A stretch of DNA of 25,951 nt, taken from JASLPR01 sp964496475. GTDB taxonomy: Bacteria > Chloroflexota > UBA11872 > VXNJ01. The notes below the pieces were generated by a model. That model worked only from the letters and a program-made list of their open reading frames with translations. It ran no database searches and had not been told where the DNA came from. Position 1 is the first letter of the stretch, and each line of letters begins with the position of its first letter. Both the position numbers and the translations under genes were made by a program. The stretch is from the NCBI GenBank assembly GCA_964496475.1, contig CAZBZS010000032.1:1-25951 (forward strand). Reading direction: 5' to 3'. Of the stretch, positions 18,887-25,629 are shown one piece after another.

Positions 18887-19153
18887 TTGCCATTTATTAG
18901 CGGCGTCGGCCCGCTGGAACTGGTCATCATTCTGGTGATCGTGATAATTATCTTCGGAGTGGGCAAGTTGCCTACGGTGGGTGGAGCCCTGGGTAAGAGC
19001 ATTCGCGAGTTCCGCGAGCAAGCTCGACCCGATGGCGAAGAAGAAGACGAGGACGGTGAGGGTTCTGCGGACGTTATGGCCAGCTCGACCGATGGTGACG
19101 ACGATGGCGAGGAAGCGAAATCTTCGACCGCTGCTTCGGGGAAATCTGCCTAG
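18887..19153 (+). CDS. tatA: TatA/E family twin-arginine translocase subunit
   Basis: An 88-residue membrane protein that forms the pore of the Tat system, which exports folded proteins. It has the family layout: a short N-terminus, one transmembrane helix (GPLELVIILVIVIIIF), the FG..KLP hinge (FGVGKLPTVGGALGKSIREF), an amphipathic helix, and a long acidic tail (EEEDEDGEGS). The start is TTG at 18887, supported by GAGAGGAG six bases upstream. No tatC is nearby. The following SpoIID-domain gene overlaps it or begins just after it, depending on the start chosen. Confidence 0.93.
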   Translation: MPFISGVGPLELVIILVIVIIIFGVGKLPTVGGALGKSIREFREQARPDGEEEDEDGEGSADVMASSTDGDDDGEEAKSSTAASGKSA

Positions 19154-20699
19154 AACGACTCCTCGCAGGGAGGCCAGTCCTCCCGGTCGGTTCTCAATTT
19201 CGTGGGTTGCCTCTATGGCGGTCGCCGTGGCGATTGGGATTTCGGGCGCCGGAATTTCGTCTGTACGAGCAGTAGACGGCTCTGAACTTCCCGAAGTAAT
19301 ACGAGTCCGCATAAGCGTGCCGGGGGACAACCTCAAGGCTGTTTTACCGGAAGGCGCCGGGCTCGTCGTGGACGGAAGGGAGACCGCGCTGCCAGCGGGA
19401 GAGGCAACGGTAAGTATCGGGGCCGCCGGGTGGCGGCTTACAGTTCCACACCAAGATCCCACTCCGCTTCAGGCGATCGCGGGAAATAGCTGGGGCGGCG
19501 ATTCTGGACCAACCGGACTCTTCGACTCGCGCCCATCCGCGGAGAGAGTTCGCAGAATATTGCGAGCTGAATTCGGTACTCTGCTCGGTGTTTCCCGGGC
19601 CGGTTGGAACATTTCGCTTAACTCCGCCGTGATCCGGACGGACCCGGTCCCGCTGGAATTCATCGCCGCACAAGGTGTCGACTCGACCATTTCGCTTACC
19701 GGGCGACGCTATCGCGGGGACCTTCGGTTGGAGCCAGACGGCGCCGGGTATATGGTCACTAATGTTCTACCACTGGAGGAATACCTGTATTCGGTTGTCG
19801 GAGCCGAGATGCCATCGGGTTGGGAACCGGAGGCGCTGAAGGCTCAGGCGGTGGCGGCACGCACTTACGCGCTGCGCCAGGTCGATCCGGACGCCGACTT
19901 CGACATTTGCGATTCCACGGCCTGCCAAGCGTACCGAGGGATTGAATCCGAAACGCCGTCGGTGAGGGAGGCGGTGGAGGCTACACGGGGTATCATCGCA
20001 ACTTATGAGGGCACGCCGATTGATGCCGTGTACAGCGCCAACATGGGCGGGCAAACGGCCGCGTCGGAGGATGTATGGTCTAACTTCGTGCCGTATCTGC
20101 GCTCGGTCGCATCACCGTTTGACAACCTCGCGCTCGATTCAGGCTGGGCGGCGGATGACTATGAGTGGGTATTGGCGCTGACCCCGTCGCAACTACTCGC
20201 CGACCTGCGTCATAGGGGATACGAGCTGTCCAGCCTGGAAGGCTTGAGTGTGGTGGCCGATGACGGTCGTGGTCGTGCCACCGCCCTGGAAATACGCGGT
20301 AGCCCCGGAGACCTGACGATCTATCGCGATGAAATCCGCTACGCCCTGGGGGTGAAAAGCACCATCTTCAACGTGGCCACGTTGGACGAATCGCTGGAGC
20401 GGATGGTTGTTAACTTCCCCGGGGGAGACGGCGGGCAACTGGCAGCCAGGACTCCGGCGGGAGGGTATCGCCGTTCCATTTCATTCGACGAGGCGCCAGC
20501 GCCGTATCGACTGAGCAACGGGTCAGTCTTCAGCCGCGAAATCATGGTCCCGGCGAAGATCATCATCAGCGGCCGAGGCGTGGGCCATGGGGTGGGCATG
20601 AGCCAGTGGGGAGCCCAGGGGATGGCGCTGGCCGGACAGGGGTACGAAGCCATCCTGAAACACTATTTCACCGGGATCGAGCTCACTCAGGCGGGCTGA
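19104..20699 (+). CDS. SpoIID/LytB-domain protein (peptidoglycan lytic transglycosylase family)
   Basis: An exported protein of about 531 residues whose second half matches SpoIID, which cleaves glycan strands during sporulation in firmicutes and has non-sporulating relatives. NVLPLEEYLYSVVGAEMPSG holds the catalytic Glu (Glu235, in AEMP). ALKAQAVAARTYAL follows, then YSANMGGQTA, and the C-terminal GHGVGMSQWGAQG at 495-507. The N-terminus has a basic region and a hydrophobic core (ISWVASMAVAVAIGISGAG), so it is secreted or membrane-anchored. I chose ATG at 19104, overlapping tatA by 50 bases, because the later ATG at 19215 would leave the signal peptide without positive charge. GGGAGG at 19168-19173 fits neither start and is paired in a hairpin with CCTCCC (19179-19184). 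Confidence 0.85.
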   Translation: MARKRNLRPLLRGNLPRTTPRREASPPGRFSISWVASMAVAVAIGISGAGISSVRAVDGSELPEVIRVRISVPGDNLKAVLPEGAGLVVDGRETALPAGEATVSIGAAGWRLTVPHQDPTPLQAIAGNSWGGDSGPTGLFDSRPSAERVRRILRAEFGTLLGVSRAGWNISLNSAVIRTDPVPLEFIAAQGVDSTISLTGRRYRGDLRLEPDGAGYMVTNVLPLEEYLYSVVGAEMPSGWEPEALKAQAVAARTYALRQVDPDADFDICDSTACQAYRGIESETPSVREAVEATRGIIATYEGTPIDAVYSANMGGQTAASEDVWSNFVPYLRSVASPFDNLALDSGWAADDYEWVLALTPSQLLADLRHRGYELSSLEGLSVVADDGRGRATALEIRGSPGDLTIYRDEIRYALGVKSTIFNVATLDESLERMVVNFPGGDGGQLAARTPAGGYRRSISFDEAPAPYRLSNGSVFSREIMVPAKIIISGRGVGHGVGMSQWGAQGMALAGQGYEAILKHYFTGIELTQAG

Positions 20700-20716
20700 A
20701 CCAGGTGGATTCAGCC
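20694..20716. terminator. bidirectional hairpin at the convergent ends of spoIID-like and HNH genes
   Basis: GGCTGAA (20694-20700) and TTCAGCC (20710-20716) form a perfect 7-bp stem with a 9-base loop. The TGA stop of the SpoIID-domain gene and the opposing TGA stop of the HNH gene each lie in one arm. No T-run follows on either side, so it is not a classical intrinsic terminator, but its position suggests it serves both convergent transcripts. Confidence 0.4.
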
Positions 20717-21229
20717 AGCCCGTCTCACCTTTGGCAGGAGGAACGGTTCCCACGATCCGTGAATGTGCCCGTTGGCGCGCCGGAGGATCATCCGTCCGGG
20801 GGTGACCACGGGATGTTTGGGACGCCGCCGCAGGCGCATGCCGGCCTCTCCGGGGCTGCGGCCACCCTTGCGGCGATTGCACGGCTTGCATGAAGTGACC
20901 AAATTTTCCCAGGTCCGGGTGCCACCCCGAAACTTCGGGTAAACATGGTCAATGGTGGAGTCGGATTCCCGGCGGCCGCAGTACTGGCAGGTGTAGTTGT
21001 CGCGGGCGAAGACCTCTCGCCGGGTAAGTTTCAAAACGGGCCGGGGACGCTTGATGTAATACACCATGCGAATCACCGACGCTCGGGGATGAAATGCGTG
21101 GGCAGAAGGAATGTCGTTTGGAAGACGATCCAGAATCTCAGCTTTGCCCTTGTCAACCAATACGAAGGCACGACGATCAGCGCAGAGATTGAGCGGTTCG
21201 TAGTTCTGATTTAGAACCAATACCTGCAA
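20711..21229 (-). CDS. HNH endonuclease family protein
   Basis: A 172-residue protein starting MQVLVLNQNYEPLN, a subfamily common in Chloroflexota, actinobacteria and cyanobacteria. The HNH domain has two zinc-binding pairs, Cys81/Cys84 (CQYC) and Cys114/Cys117 (CKPC), the catalytic Asp94-His95 (TIDHVYPK) and Asn109 (WENLV). These single-domain proteins are widespread and their role is unclear; nicking or repair functions have been proposed for the superfamily. The start is TTG at 21229, fixed by GGGAG six bases upstream and by the family N-terminus; the open frame extends 20 codons further without homology. It is transcribed alone and converges on the SpoIID-domain gene. Confidence 0.88.
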   Translation of the reverse strand: MQVLVLNQNYEPLNLCADRRAFVLVDKGKAEILDRLPNDIPSAHAFHPRASVIRMVYYIKRPRPVLKLTRREVFARDNYTCQYCGRRESDSTIDHVYPKFRGGTRTWENLVTSCKPCNRRKGGRSPGEAGMRLRRRPKHPVVTPGRMILRRANGHIHGSWEPFLLPKVRRAG

Positions 21230-21394
21230 GGAGAACTCCCGGTTTCGGCCGGACAATGGGCCGATACTACACGATTCCGCCCGTTTCAATAGTTATGTTA
21301 AGTGTGGTGTCAGAGGCGGTCGTGTCCTTCGATTTTGAAGGTTGGGCGGCCGGCTAGGCGGCCCCGGCGGTTTCGGTATGGCCCCGGCGCATCC

Positions 21395-21400
21395 TATGCT
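21395..21400 (+). promoter_or_regulatory. -10 box for leaderless DUF2344 transcript
   Basis: TATGCT lies exactly 6 bases before the ATG at 21407, so a transcript starting at the standard distance would begin on the A of the start codon. No Shine-Dalgarno sequence precedes this ATG. The arrangement matches that of thpR at 3359-3364. The rest of the 177-base gap back to the HNH start shows no other clear element. Confidence 0.5.
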
Positions 21401-21406
21401 TGCGGC

Positions 21407-22051
21407 ATGGATACAGCGGCGGATGAGACCACCTACGTTCGTATCCGTTTTTCCAAACTGGACGCGGCTCGCTATCTCTCGCATCACAACCTCATGTCGG
21501 TGTGGGAGCGGGGGCTTCGACGGGCGGGGGTTTCCGTTTCCTTCACGGGCGGATATACGCCGAGGCCGGTGATTCACTTTGGCCCGCCGGTCCCGGTGGG
21601 TTACGCCGCCTGCAACGAGCTCCTGGACATCCGCGTTGATGGGGAGATCGATGCCGGAGCGCTGACTGCGGTACTGAATGAGAAGCTCCCGGCCGGGATC
21701 ACGGTATCCGAGGTCGAGAAGTTGCCGGAGAAGCCGCCTTCTCTGATGTCTTCGGCGCGGTCGGCGGGGTATCAGGTAATGCTGCAGGATTGCGATGGCG
21801 GTGTGGGGGAGCTGGCCGAGGAGTTTCTGGAGCTTCCGGCGTTGGAAATCGAGATTCGGCGCGGGAAGCGAATTCGGAAGGTGGATATTCGCTCGGCGGT
21901 GCTGAAACTTGAGTGGCGGCCTCCCGCGACGATCGCGATGCGGCTTCGGGCTGGCGAAGGGGCGTCGTGCCGGCCGGAAGACGTACTTGCAGCCATGTCG
22001 CTGCAGGCTGAGTCGGTCAGCCGAACGGATGTTGCTTATGAGTTTGATTAA
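21407..22051 (+). CDS. TIGR03936/DUF2344 radical SAM-associated protein
   Basis: A 214-residue protein of the DUF2344 family. Conserved stretches are YVRIRFSKLDAARYLSHHNL, WERGLRRAGVSVSFTGGY, TPRPVIHFGPPVPVGY and ELLDIRVDG. Members normally sit next to, or are fused to, a radical SAM protein (TIGR03960); no such gene is adjacent here, since the upstream gene is the HNH protein on the other strand. Function is not established; a role in tRNA or rRNA modification has been suggested from gene neighbourhoods. The start at 21407 is set by the family N-terminus and the leaderless -10 box. The gene overlaps the next one by 14 bases. Confidence 0.88.
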   Translation: MDTAADETTYVRIRFSKLDAARYLSHHNLMSVWERGLRRAGVSVSFTGGYTPRPVIHFGPPVPVGYAACNELLDIRVDGEIDAGALTAVLNEKLPAGITVSEVEKLPEKPPSLMSSARSAGYQVMLQDCDGGVGELAEEFLELPALEIEIRRGKRIRKVDIRSAVLKLEWRPPATIAMRLRAGEGASCRPEDVLAAMSLQAESVSRTDVAYEFD

Positions 22052-23105
22052 CCCGGGGCCGGCATCGTCTCTGGAGAGCGAGATCGCGGATGTTTGTCAG
22101 CGGCTGATGCCCGAGTTCGAAATGGTATCCATCGAACCAGCGGTGCATGAGTCGTCTGCGCGAAGGAGCGTGTACCGGGTCGTGGACCGCAAAGGCTCGC
22201 GACGCCTACTGAAGCTTTTTCGTGAAGACGACCGTCGCGGCCGTGACCGGGACGCTCTGTCCACGGAATCGGCGACACTGCGCCAATTGCACCGGCTCGG
22301 TTGCCCGGTCCCGGAACTGCTTGCCGATGATGCGGACATAGGCGCTATCGCGACGGAGTGGCTGCCGGGGGACACGCTTGAGTCACGCCTTCAGAGCGGC
22401 GCGATTAGCCCGAAGGAGCGCCGGGCAGTCGTCCGGGCTCTGAGCTCTGTGGACATCGCGTTTCGCGAAATTACCGAGACGCAAGGACGGGAGCGGAGAG
22501 GCCGGGTGGCGAAGGAATTAGTGGCCTGCTTCCGCAACGAGATTTCCGATCTTGTTGCCGGGCCGCCGTGGTTCGTCCGGTCTGATAGCACCGGCTCCTG
22601 GACCCGTGCGATAGACGAGGCATTCGAACTGCTGATAGAAGGGGATTGGAGCCATGGCTCCCTAGACTGCAGCGCCTCGAATATCATGCTCGCAAGCGGC
22701 CAAGCTTACGTCATCGACTTTTCTATTTTGGGCGCTGAATGGTGTGAACGGCGGACGGTGCGCTATGGGGTCGCTACGGGGTCGGGCCGCTCCGGAGATG
22801 GCTACAAGACGCTGTTCGACGTGGCGACCGCCGGTTTCTACAGTGCTCGAGGTGGAGGGGCGGACTCAAGCGAGGAGTTCGGGGCGCGGCTCGATCTGCA
22901 TCACCTTCTATTGCTTTTGCTGGCGCTCAGCCGACCTGGTGACGCGGAGACGCCGAGTGGGTGGGCGGCGGGAGAGGGCAGTGATGGAGCCGAGGCCAGG
23001 GAAAACAGGGAGCGCAAACTGCTGGAGATTGCTCTCCGCCCGCTGGGCCCCGACCCTGTGGGGGATTCGCTTCGCGCCTGCCTGATCTCGCCTGCAATAC
23101 AATGA
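22038..23105 (+). CDS. aminoglycoside phosphotransferase-like (protein-kinase-fold) protein
   Basis: A protein of about 355 residues with the order of motifs of the APH/choline-kinase fold. RRSVYRVVDRKGSRRLLKLF holds the probable ATP-binding Lys59, Glu78 may pair with it, and ATEWLPGDTLESRL (105-118) is the hinge. SHGSLDCSASNIM (205-217) is the catalytic loop, and YVIDFSILG (224-232) supplies the metal-binding Asp227. The usual HGD is replaced by HGS, but Asp210 and Asn215 keep the D-x4-N spacing, so it may still be active. Substrate is unknown and antibiotic resistance should not be assumed. ATG codons at 22029 and 22038 are possible. It overlaps the DUF2344 stop by at least 14 bases, implying coupling. 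Confidence 0.65.
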   Translation: MSLINPGPASSLESEIADVCQRLMPEFEMVSIEPAVHESSARRSVYRVVDRKGSRRLLKLFREDDRRGRDRDALSTESATLRQLHRLGCPVPELLADDADIGAIATEWLPGDTLESRLQSGAISPKERRAVVRALSSVDIAFREITETQGRERRGRVAKELVACFRNEISDLVAGPPWFVRSDSTGSWTRAIDEAFELLIEGDWSHGSLDCSASNIMLASGQAYVIDFSILGAEWCERRTVRYGVATGSGRSGDGYKTLFDVATAGFYSARGGGADSSEEFGARLDLHHLLLLLLALSRPGDAETPSGWAAGEGSDGAEARENRERKLLEIALRPLGPDPVGDSLRACLISPAIQ

Positions 23106-23146
23106 CGGCACGTAGAGTCATCCTGAGCGATTAACGGTGGCAAAAT

Positions 23147-23398
23147 ATGCCTGCAGATCCATTTCGGCCCCGAGCCCGTGATGTGGTGGTGGCGGGAATG
23201 CCGTGGATCTCGCGGATGGCCGATAAAGCACGGGCGAAATACGACGGCACGATCGACGAATATATCTATCCGTGACCCATTGACCTGCGGGTGCTCGGTG
23301 AGCTTGCCCTAACCCCGGAGGAATTCGTTGAACTGTCCGTGCAGTCGGATTCAGACGAAGAACTGGCGCGGAAGATCAAGGCCAGCCTCGAGATATAG
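23147..23398 (+). CDS. DUF5069 protein with in-frame TGA, candidate selenoprotein
   Basis: An 83-codon reading frame from ATG 23147 (GGTGG six bases upstream) to TAG 23396-23398, interrupted only by TGA at 23273-23275 (codon 43). The parts on both sides match one DUF5069 domain: PWISRMADKARAKYDGTIDE then YIYP before the TGA, and PIDLRVLGELALTPEEF then SDSDEELARKI after it. In DUF5069 proteins as I recall them this point reads Y-x-C-P-x-D, so the TGA replaces a conserved Cys, as expected for selenocysteine. A SECIS-like hairpin follows. Alternatives are a recent nonsense mutation, a sequence error, or a truncated 42-residue product. Domain function is unknown; a selenocysteine would point to redox chemistry. 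It lies 41 bases after the kinase-like gene. Confidence 0.6.
23289..23309 (+). promoter_or_regulatory. candidate bacterial SECIS hairpin
   Basis: GGG (23289-23291) pairs with CCC (23307-23309) and GCTC (23293-23296) with GAGC (23300-23303). An unpaired T lies on the 5' side and TTG on the 3' side, and the apical loop is GGT. The loop begins 22 bases after the TGA at 23273-23275, inside the range known for bacterial SECIS elements (about 16-37). A short loop starting with G and an unpaired U below the upper stem are features of the E. coli fdhF element that SelB binds. The stem is short, so this is suggestive only. Confidence 0.4.
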
Positions 23399-23492
23399 CC
23401 GGTGGATGACCGTCGCTCGGAAACGGGGCGAGTGCGCGGTCGTCGCATGCTGATGAACCCTTAGTCATTCCTGCTGCGGGCCGTTCTTGATC

Positions 23493-23501
23493 TGCTATCT
23501 T
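23493..23501 (+). promoter_or_regulatory. extended -10 promoter of tRNA-Lys
   Basis: TGCTATCTT is an extended -10 element (TGn plus TATCTT). Six bases separate it from 23508, so the predicted transcription start coincides with the first base of the mature tRNA. No -35 hexamer is visible, which is usual for extended -10 promoters. Confidence 0.5.
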
Positions 23502-23507
23502 CTCCAC

Positions 23508-23583
<76 letters not shown>

Positions 23584-23828
23584 CCCTACAGACCTGTAAC
23601 TCAGTCATCACAATCAGTGATATGAACCCGAAAATTGGCCGTTGACACCTATCTTGCCACCCATTGGATCCACTTCAGGCCAGTAATCTGCCCATACGGT
23701 CGGCAGATCCCGCCAATGGCTACGGACAAGCACGGGGCTGGTTAAGCAAGCTCGAGTCATGCCCCTAGCCCCGCACCAGGTGACCACATAATATGTAGCC
23801 TATTAGGACTGAGTAGAGGAGATACCTA
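23584..23828. other. intergenic stretch between tRNA-Lys and the leader ORF, with inverted repeats
   Basis: No gene is seen in these 245 bases. ATCTGCC (23686-23692) and GGCAGAT (23702-23708) form a perfect 7-bp inverted repeat with a 9-base spacer, which could be an operator or hairpin. CGGGGCT (23733-23739) and AGCCCCG (23767-23773) form a second one with a 27-base spacer. TTGACACCTAT at 23642-23652 contains a consensus -35 hexamer and recurs at 25903-25913. CATAAT at 23787-23792 may be a -10 box for the leader ORF. The segment directly follows a tRNA 3' end, a common integration site, but no integrase is visible. Confidence 0.4.
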
Positions 23829-23912
23829 GTGCGAACGTTGTCTGGCTTTCCCATACCGCTAAACCGCGAAGAACTCATTGGGTGGCATGAAAAATATATG
23901 GGATCGCTTTGA
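23829..23912 (+). CDS. 27-residue leader ORF coupled to the atuA-like gene
   Basis: A short ORF beginning GTG at 23829, preceded by AGAGGAG (23815-23821) at 7-base spacing, the strongest ribosome binding site in this part of the window. It encodes a 27-residue peptide containing FPIPLNREELIGWHEKYMGS. Its TGA stop (23910-23912) overlaps the TTG start of the atuA-like gene (23909-23911) as TTGA. That start has no good ribosome binding site of its own, so its translation probably depends on ribosomes finishing this ORF. I do not recognise the peptide. It could be a regulatory leader or simply a coupling device, or the tail of a lost gene; an in-frame TAG lies 15 bases upstream of the GTG. Confidence 0.5.
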   Translation: MRTLSGFPIPLNREELIGWHEKYMGSL

Positions 23913-25279
23913 ACCACAACGGCTCGATCCGCGTGCTCTCCCCGACCATGATACTCGGCTACGGCTACCCGCTGGCCTCGTTCGCCGCCGGCCTCCAACA
24001 TGACCCCCACGTCATCGGTGTCGACGCCGGATCGACTGACCCCGGCCCCTATTATCTGGGCGCCGGTCAGTCGCTTTCCGGCGCGGCGACCATCAAGCGC
24101 GACTTGCGGCCGATGATCGTCGCCGGCGCCGAACGCGACATCCCGGTGATCGTCGGAACCAGCGGCGGCTCCGGCGGCGAGCCTCACCTGGAGCGAACAT
24201 TCGAAATTCTCACCGAGATTTGTCACGAGGAAGGCCTGAACCCGCGGGTCGCCCTTATCCACGCCGAGCAGGACAAGGCGATGCTGGTTGAGGAGCTGCG
24301 CGCCGGCCGGATCCAATCGCTGCAGTCGGTCCCACCGCTTACCGAGCGTGACATTGACCGGTCCGTCCGAATCGTCGGACAGATGGGGGTCGAGCCCATC
24401 CAGCGCGCGATCCGCGATGGCGCCGGGGTGGTGCTGGCCGGTCGTTCCTGTGATGTGAGCGTGTTTGCCGCGGTCCCAATGATGGAAGGCCACGACCCGG
24501 GCCTCACCATGCACGCCTCGAAGATCGTGGAGTGCGGCGCCTATTGCGCCGAGCCTACGAACGGCCTGGACTCTATCCTAGCCACTATCAACAACGATCA
24601 CTTCGTCCTCACGCCGCTCAATCCTCAGCAGCGGATCACCCGCGTCTCGGCCGCCGCCCACAGCCTCTACGAACAGGACGATCCGGCGCGGATAGTCGAG
24701 CCGCTCGGCACCGTCGACATCGCCACCGCTGAGTTCGAGGAGCTCTCAAGCGGTTCAATCCGGGTCTCCGGCAGCCGCTTCGAGCCCGCCGGACAGTACA
24801 CGATCAAGCTGGAAGGCGCGGCGCTGGCCGGCTATCGCGCGATTTCGATTTGCGGCGTCCGCGACCCGACTGCTGTCGCCAACATCGATGAGTTGCTGCG
24901 AGGCGCCCGCGCGCATCTGGCGGACGTGTGGGGGGCTTCGACGCCGGAACATCCCTACGAGGTTTTGTTTCGCCTCTACGGCCGGGACGGCGTGATGGGC
25001 GCCAACGAGCCGCGCCGCGATCTGATAAGCCACGAGCTCGGTCTGGTCATCGAGGTCGTCGCCGAGACCCAGGCGGCGGCCAGCGAAATTTGCTCGCTGG
25101 TCCGATCGACGCTCCTGCATTGTGACTATCCGGGGCGCTTGAACGTCGGCGGCAACCTGGCTTTTCCGTTCTCGCCCCACGATGCAAATTGGGGTCCGGT
25201 CTACGAATTCAGCGTCTACCACCGCTGGGAAGTGGACGACGCACTTGCTCCTTTCCCGATCGAAATGCGGACGATATGA
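23909..25279 (+). CDS. AtuA-like (DUF1446) family protein
   Basis: A 456-residue protein of the acyclic terpene utilisation AtuA family. The N-terminus RVLSPTMILGYGYPLASF is typical; VIGVDAGSTDPGPYYLG (about 30-50), IVGTSGGSGGEPHL (about 90-103), GAGVVLAGRSCDVSVFA and ASKIVECGAYCAEP follow. AtuA was linked to citronellol/geraniol catabolism in Pseudomonas, but the family is much broader and its enzymatic activity here is unknown. It is paired with DUF4387 (ATGA overlap), a common arrangement for this family. The TTG start at 23909 is set by the family N-terminus and by the overlap with the leader ORF. Codon endings in the first two thirds favour C, unlike most other plus-strand genes in the window. 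Confidence 0.85.
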   Translation: MNHNGSIRVLSPTMILGYGYPLASFAAGLQHDPHVIGVDAGSTDPGPYYLGAGQSLSGAATIKRDLRPMIVAGAERDIPVIVGTSGGSGGEPHLERTFEILTEICHEEGLNPRVALIHAEQDKAMLVEELRAGRIQSLQSVPPLTERDIDRSVRIVGQMGVEPIQRAIRDGAGVVLAGRSCDVSVFAAVPMMEGHDPGLTMHASKIVECGAYCAEPTNGLDSILATINNDHFVLTPLNPQQRITRVSAAAHSLYEQDDPARIVEPLGTVDIATAEFEELSSGSIRVSGSRFEPAGQYTIKLEGAALAGYRAISICGVRDPTAVANIDELLRGARAHLADVWGASTPEHPYEVLFRLYGRDGVMGANEPRRDLISHELGLVIEVVAETQAAASEICSLVRSTLLHCDYPGRLNVGGNLAFPFSPHDANWGPVYEFSVYHRWEVDDALAPFPIEMRTI

Positions 25280-25629
25280 GCGCCGAAACGATCCCTCTGC
25301 ACCGGCTGACTCGAATCTTTCGGAGCAAGAACGCCGGTCCGTTCGTCCTAACGGTAGATATGTTCCTTCGCGACGACGAAGACTATTTCGCGGTCAAGGA
25401 GTTGGGCCTGATCACGAGGGAGCTGGTGGCCGGCCGGTACGGAATTGCGCTGGACGACGTGATCGCGGTTCACCACTGGGACGCGGCGCTGGCGATCAAA
25501 GTAGTGTTTCGGCGGGAGGTCGGCTGCGGCGCAATCAACGACACCGACTGCTACGGCGCCCAGCAACACGCTCCGCTGCTGGATGTCCCGGTGCCGGTGC
25601 GAACGGCCAGCCCCTTGCCGGCGATCTGA
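25276..25629 (+). CDS. DUF4387 family protein
   Basis: A 117-residue protein matching DUF4387, the usual small partner of AtuA-like proteins, found alone or fused to their C-terminus. Typical stretches are RIFRSKNAGPFVLTVDMFL and GAINDTDCYGAQQHAPLL near the C-terminus. Its ATG (25276-25278) overlaps the atuA-like TGA (25277-25279) as ATGA, so the two products are probably made in fixed ratio and act together. Function is unknown. The frame extends upstream inside the atuA-like gene, but the family N-terminus and the overlap place the start at 25276. Confidence 0.85.
   Translation: MSAETIPLHRLTRIFRSKNAGPFVLTVDMFLRDDEDYFAVKELGLITRELVAGRYGIALDDVIAVHHWDAALAIKVVFRREVGCGAINDTDCYGAQQHAPLLDVPVPVRTASPLPAI

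Noticed and set aside
22038..23105. Aminoglycoside resistance gene
   Set aside because: Only the fold-level motifs match; the catalytic loop is atypical and the neighbours are housekeeping, so no resistance role is supported.
23273..23275. TGA as a sense codon through a changed genetic code
   Set aside because: Many intact genes in the window end in TGA at the expected place (rdgB neighbour, ABC pair, HNH, DUF4387), so the standard code applies.
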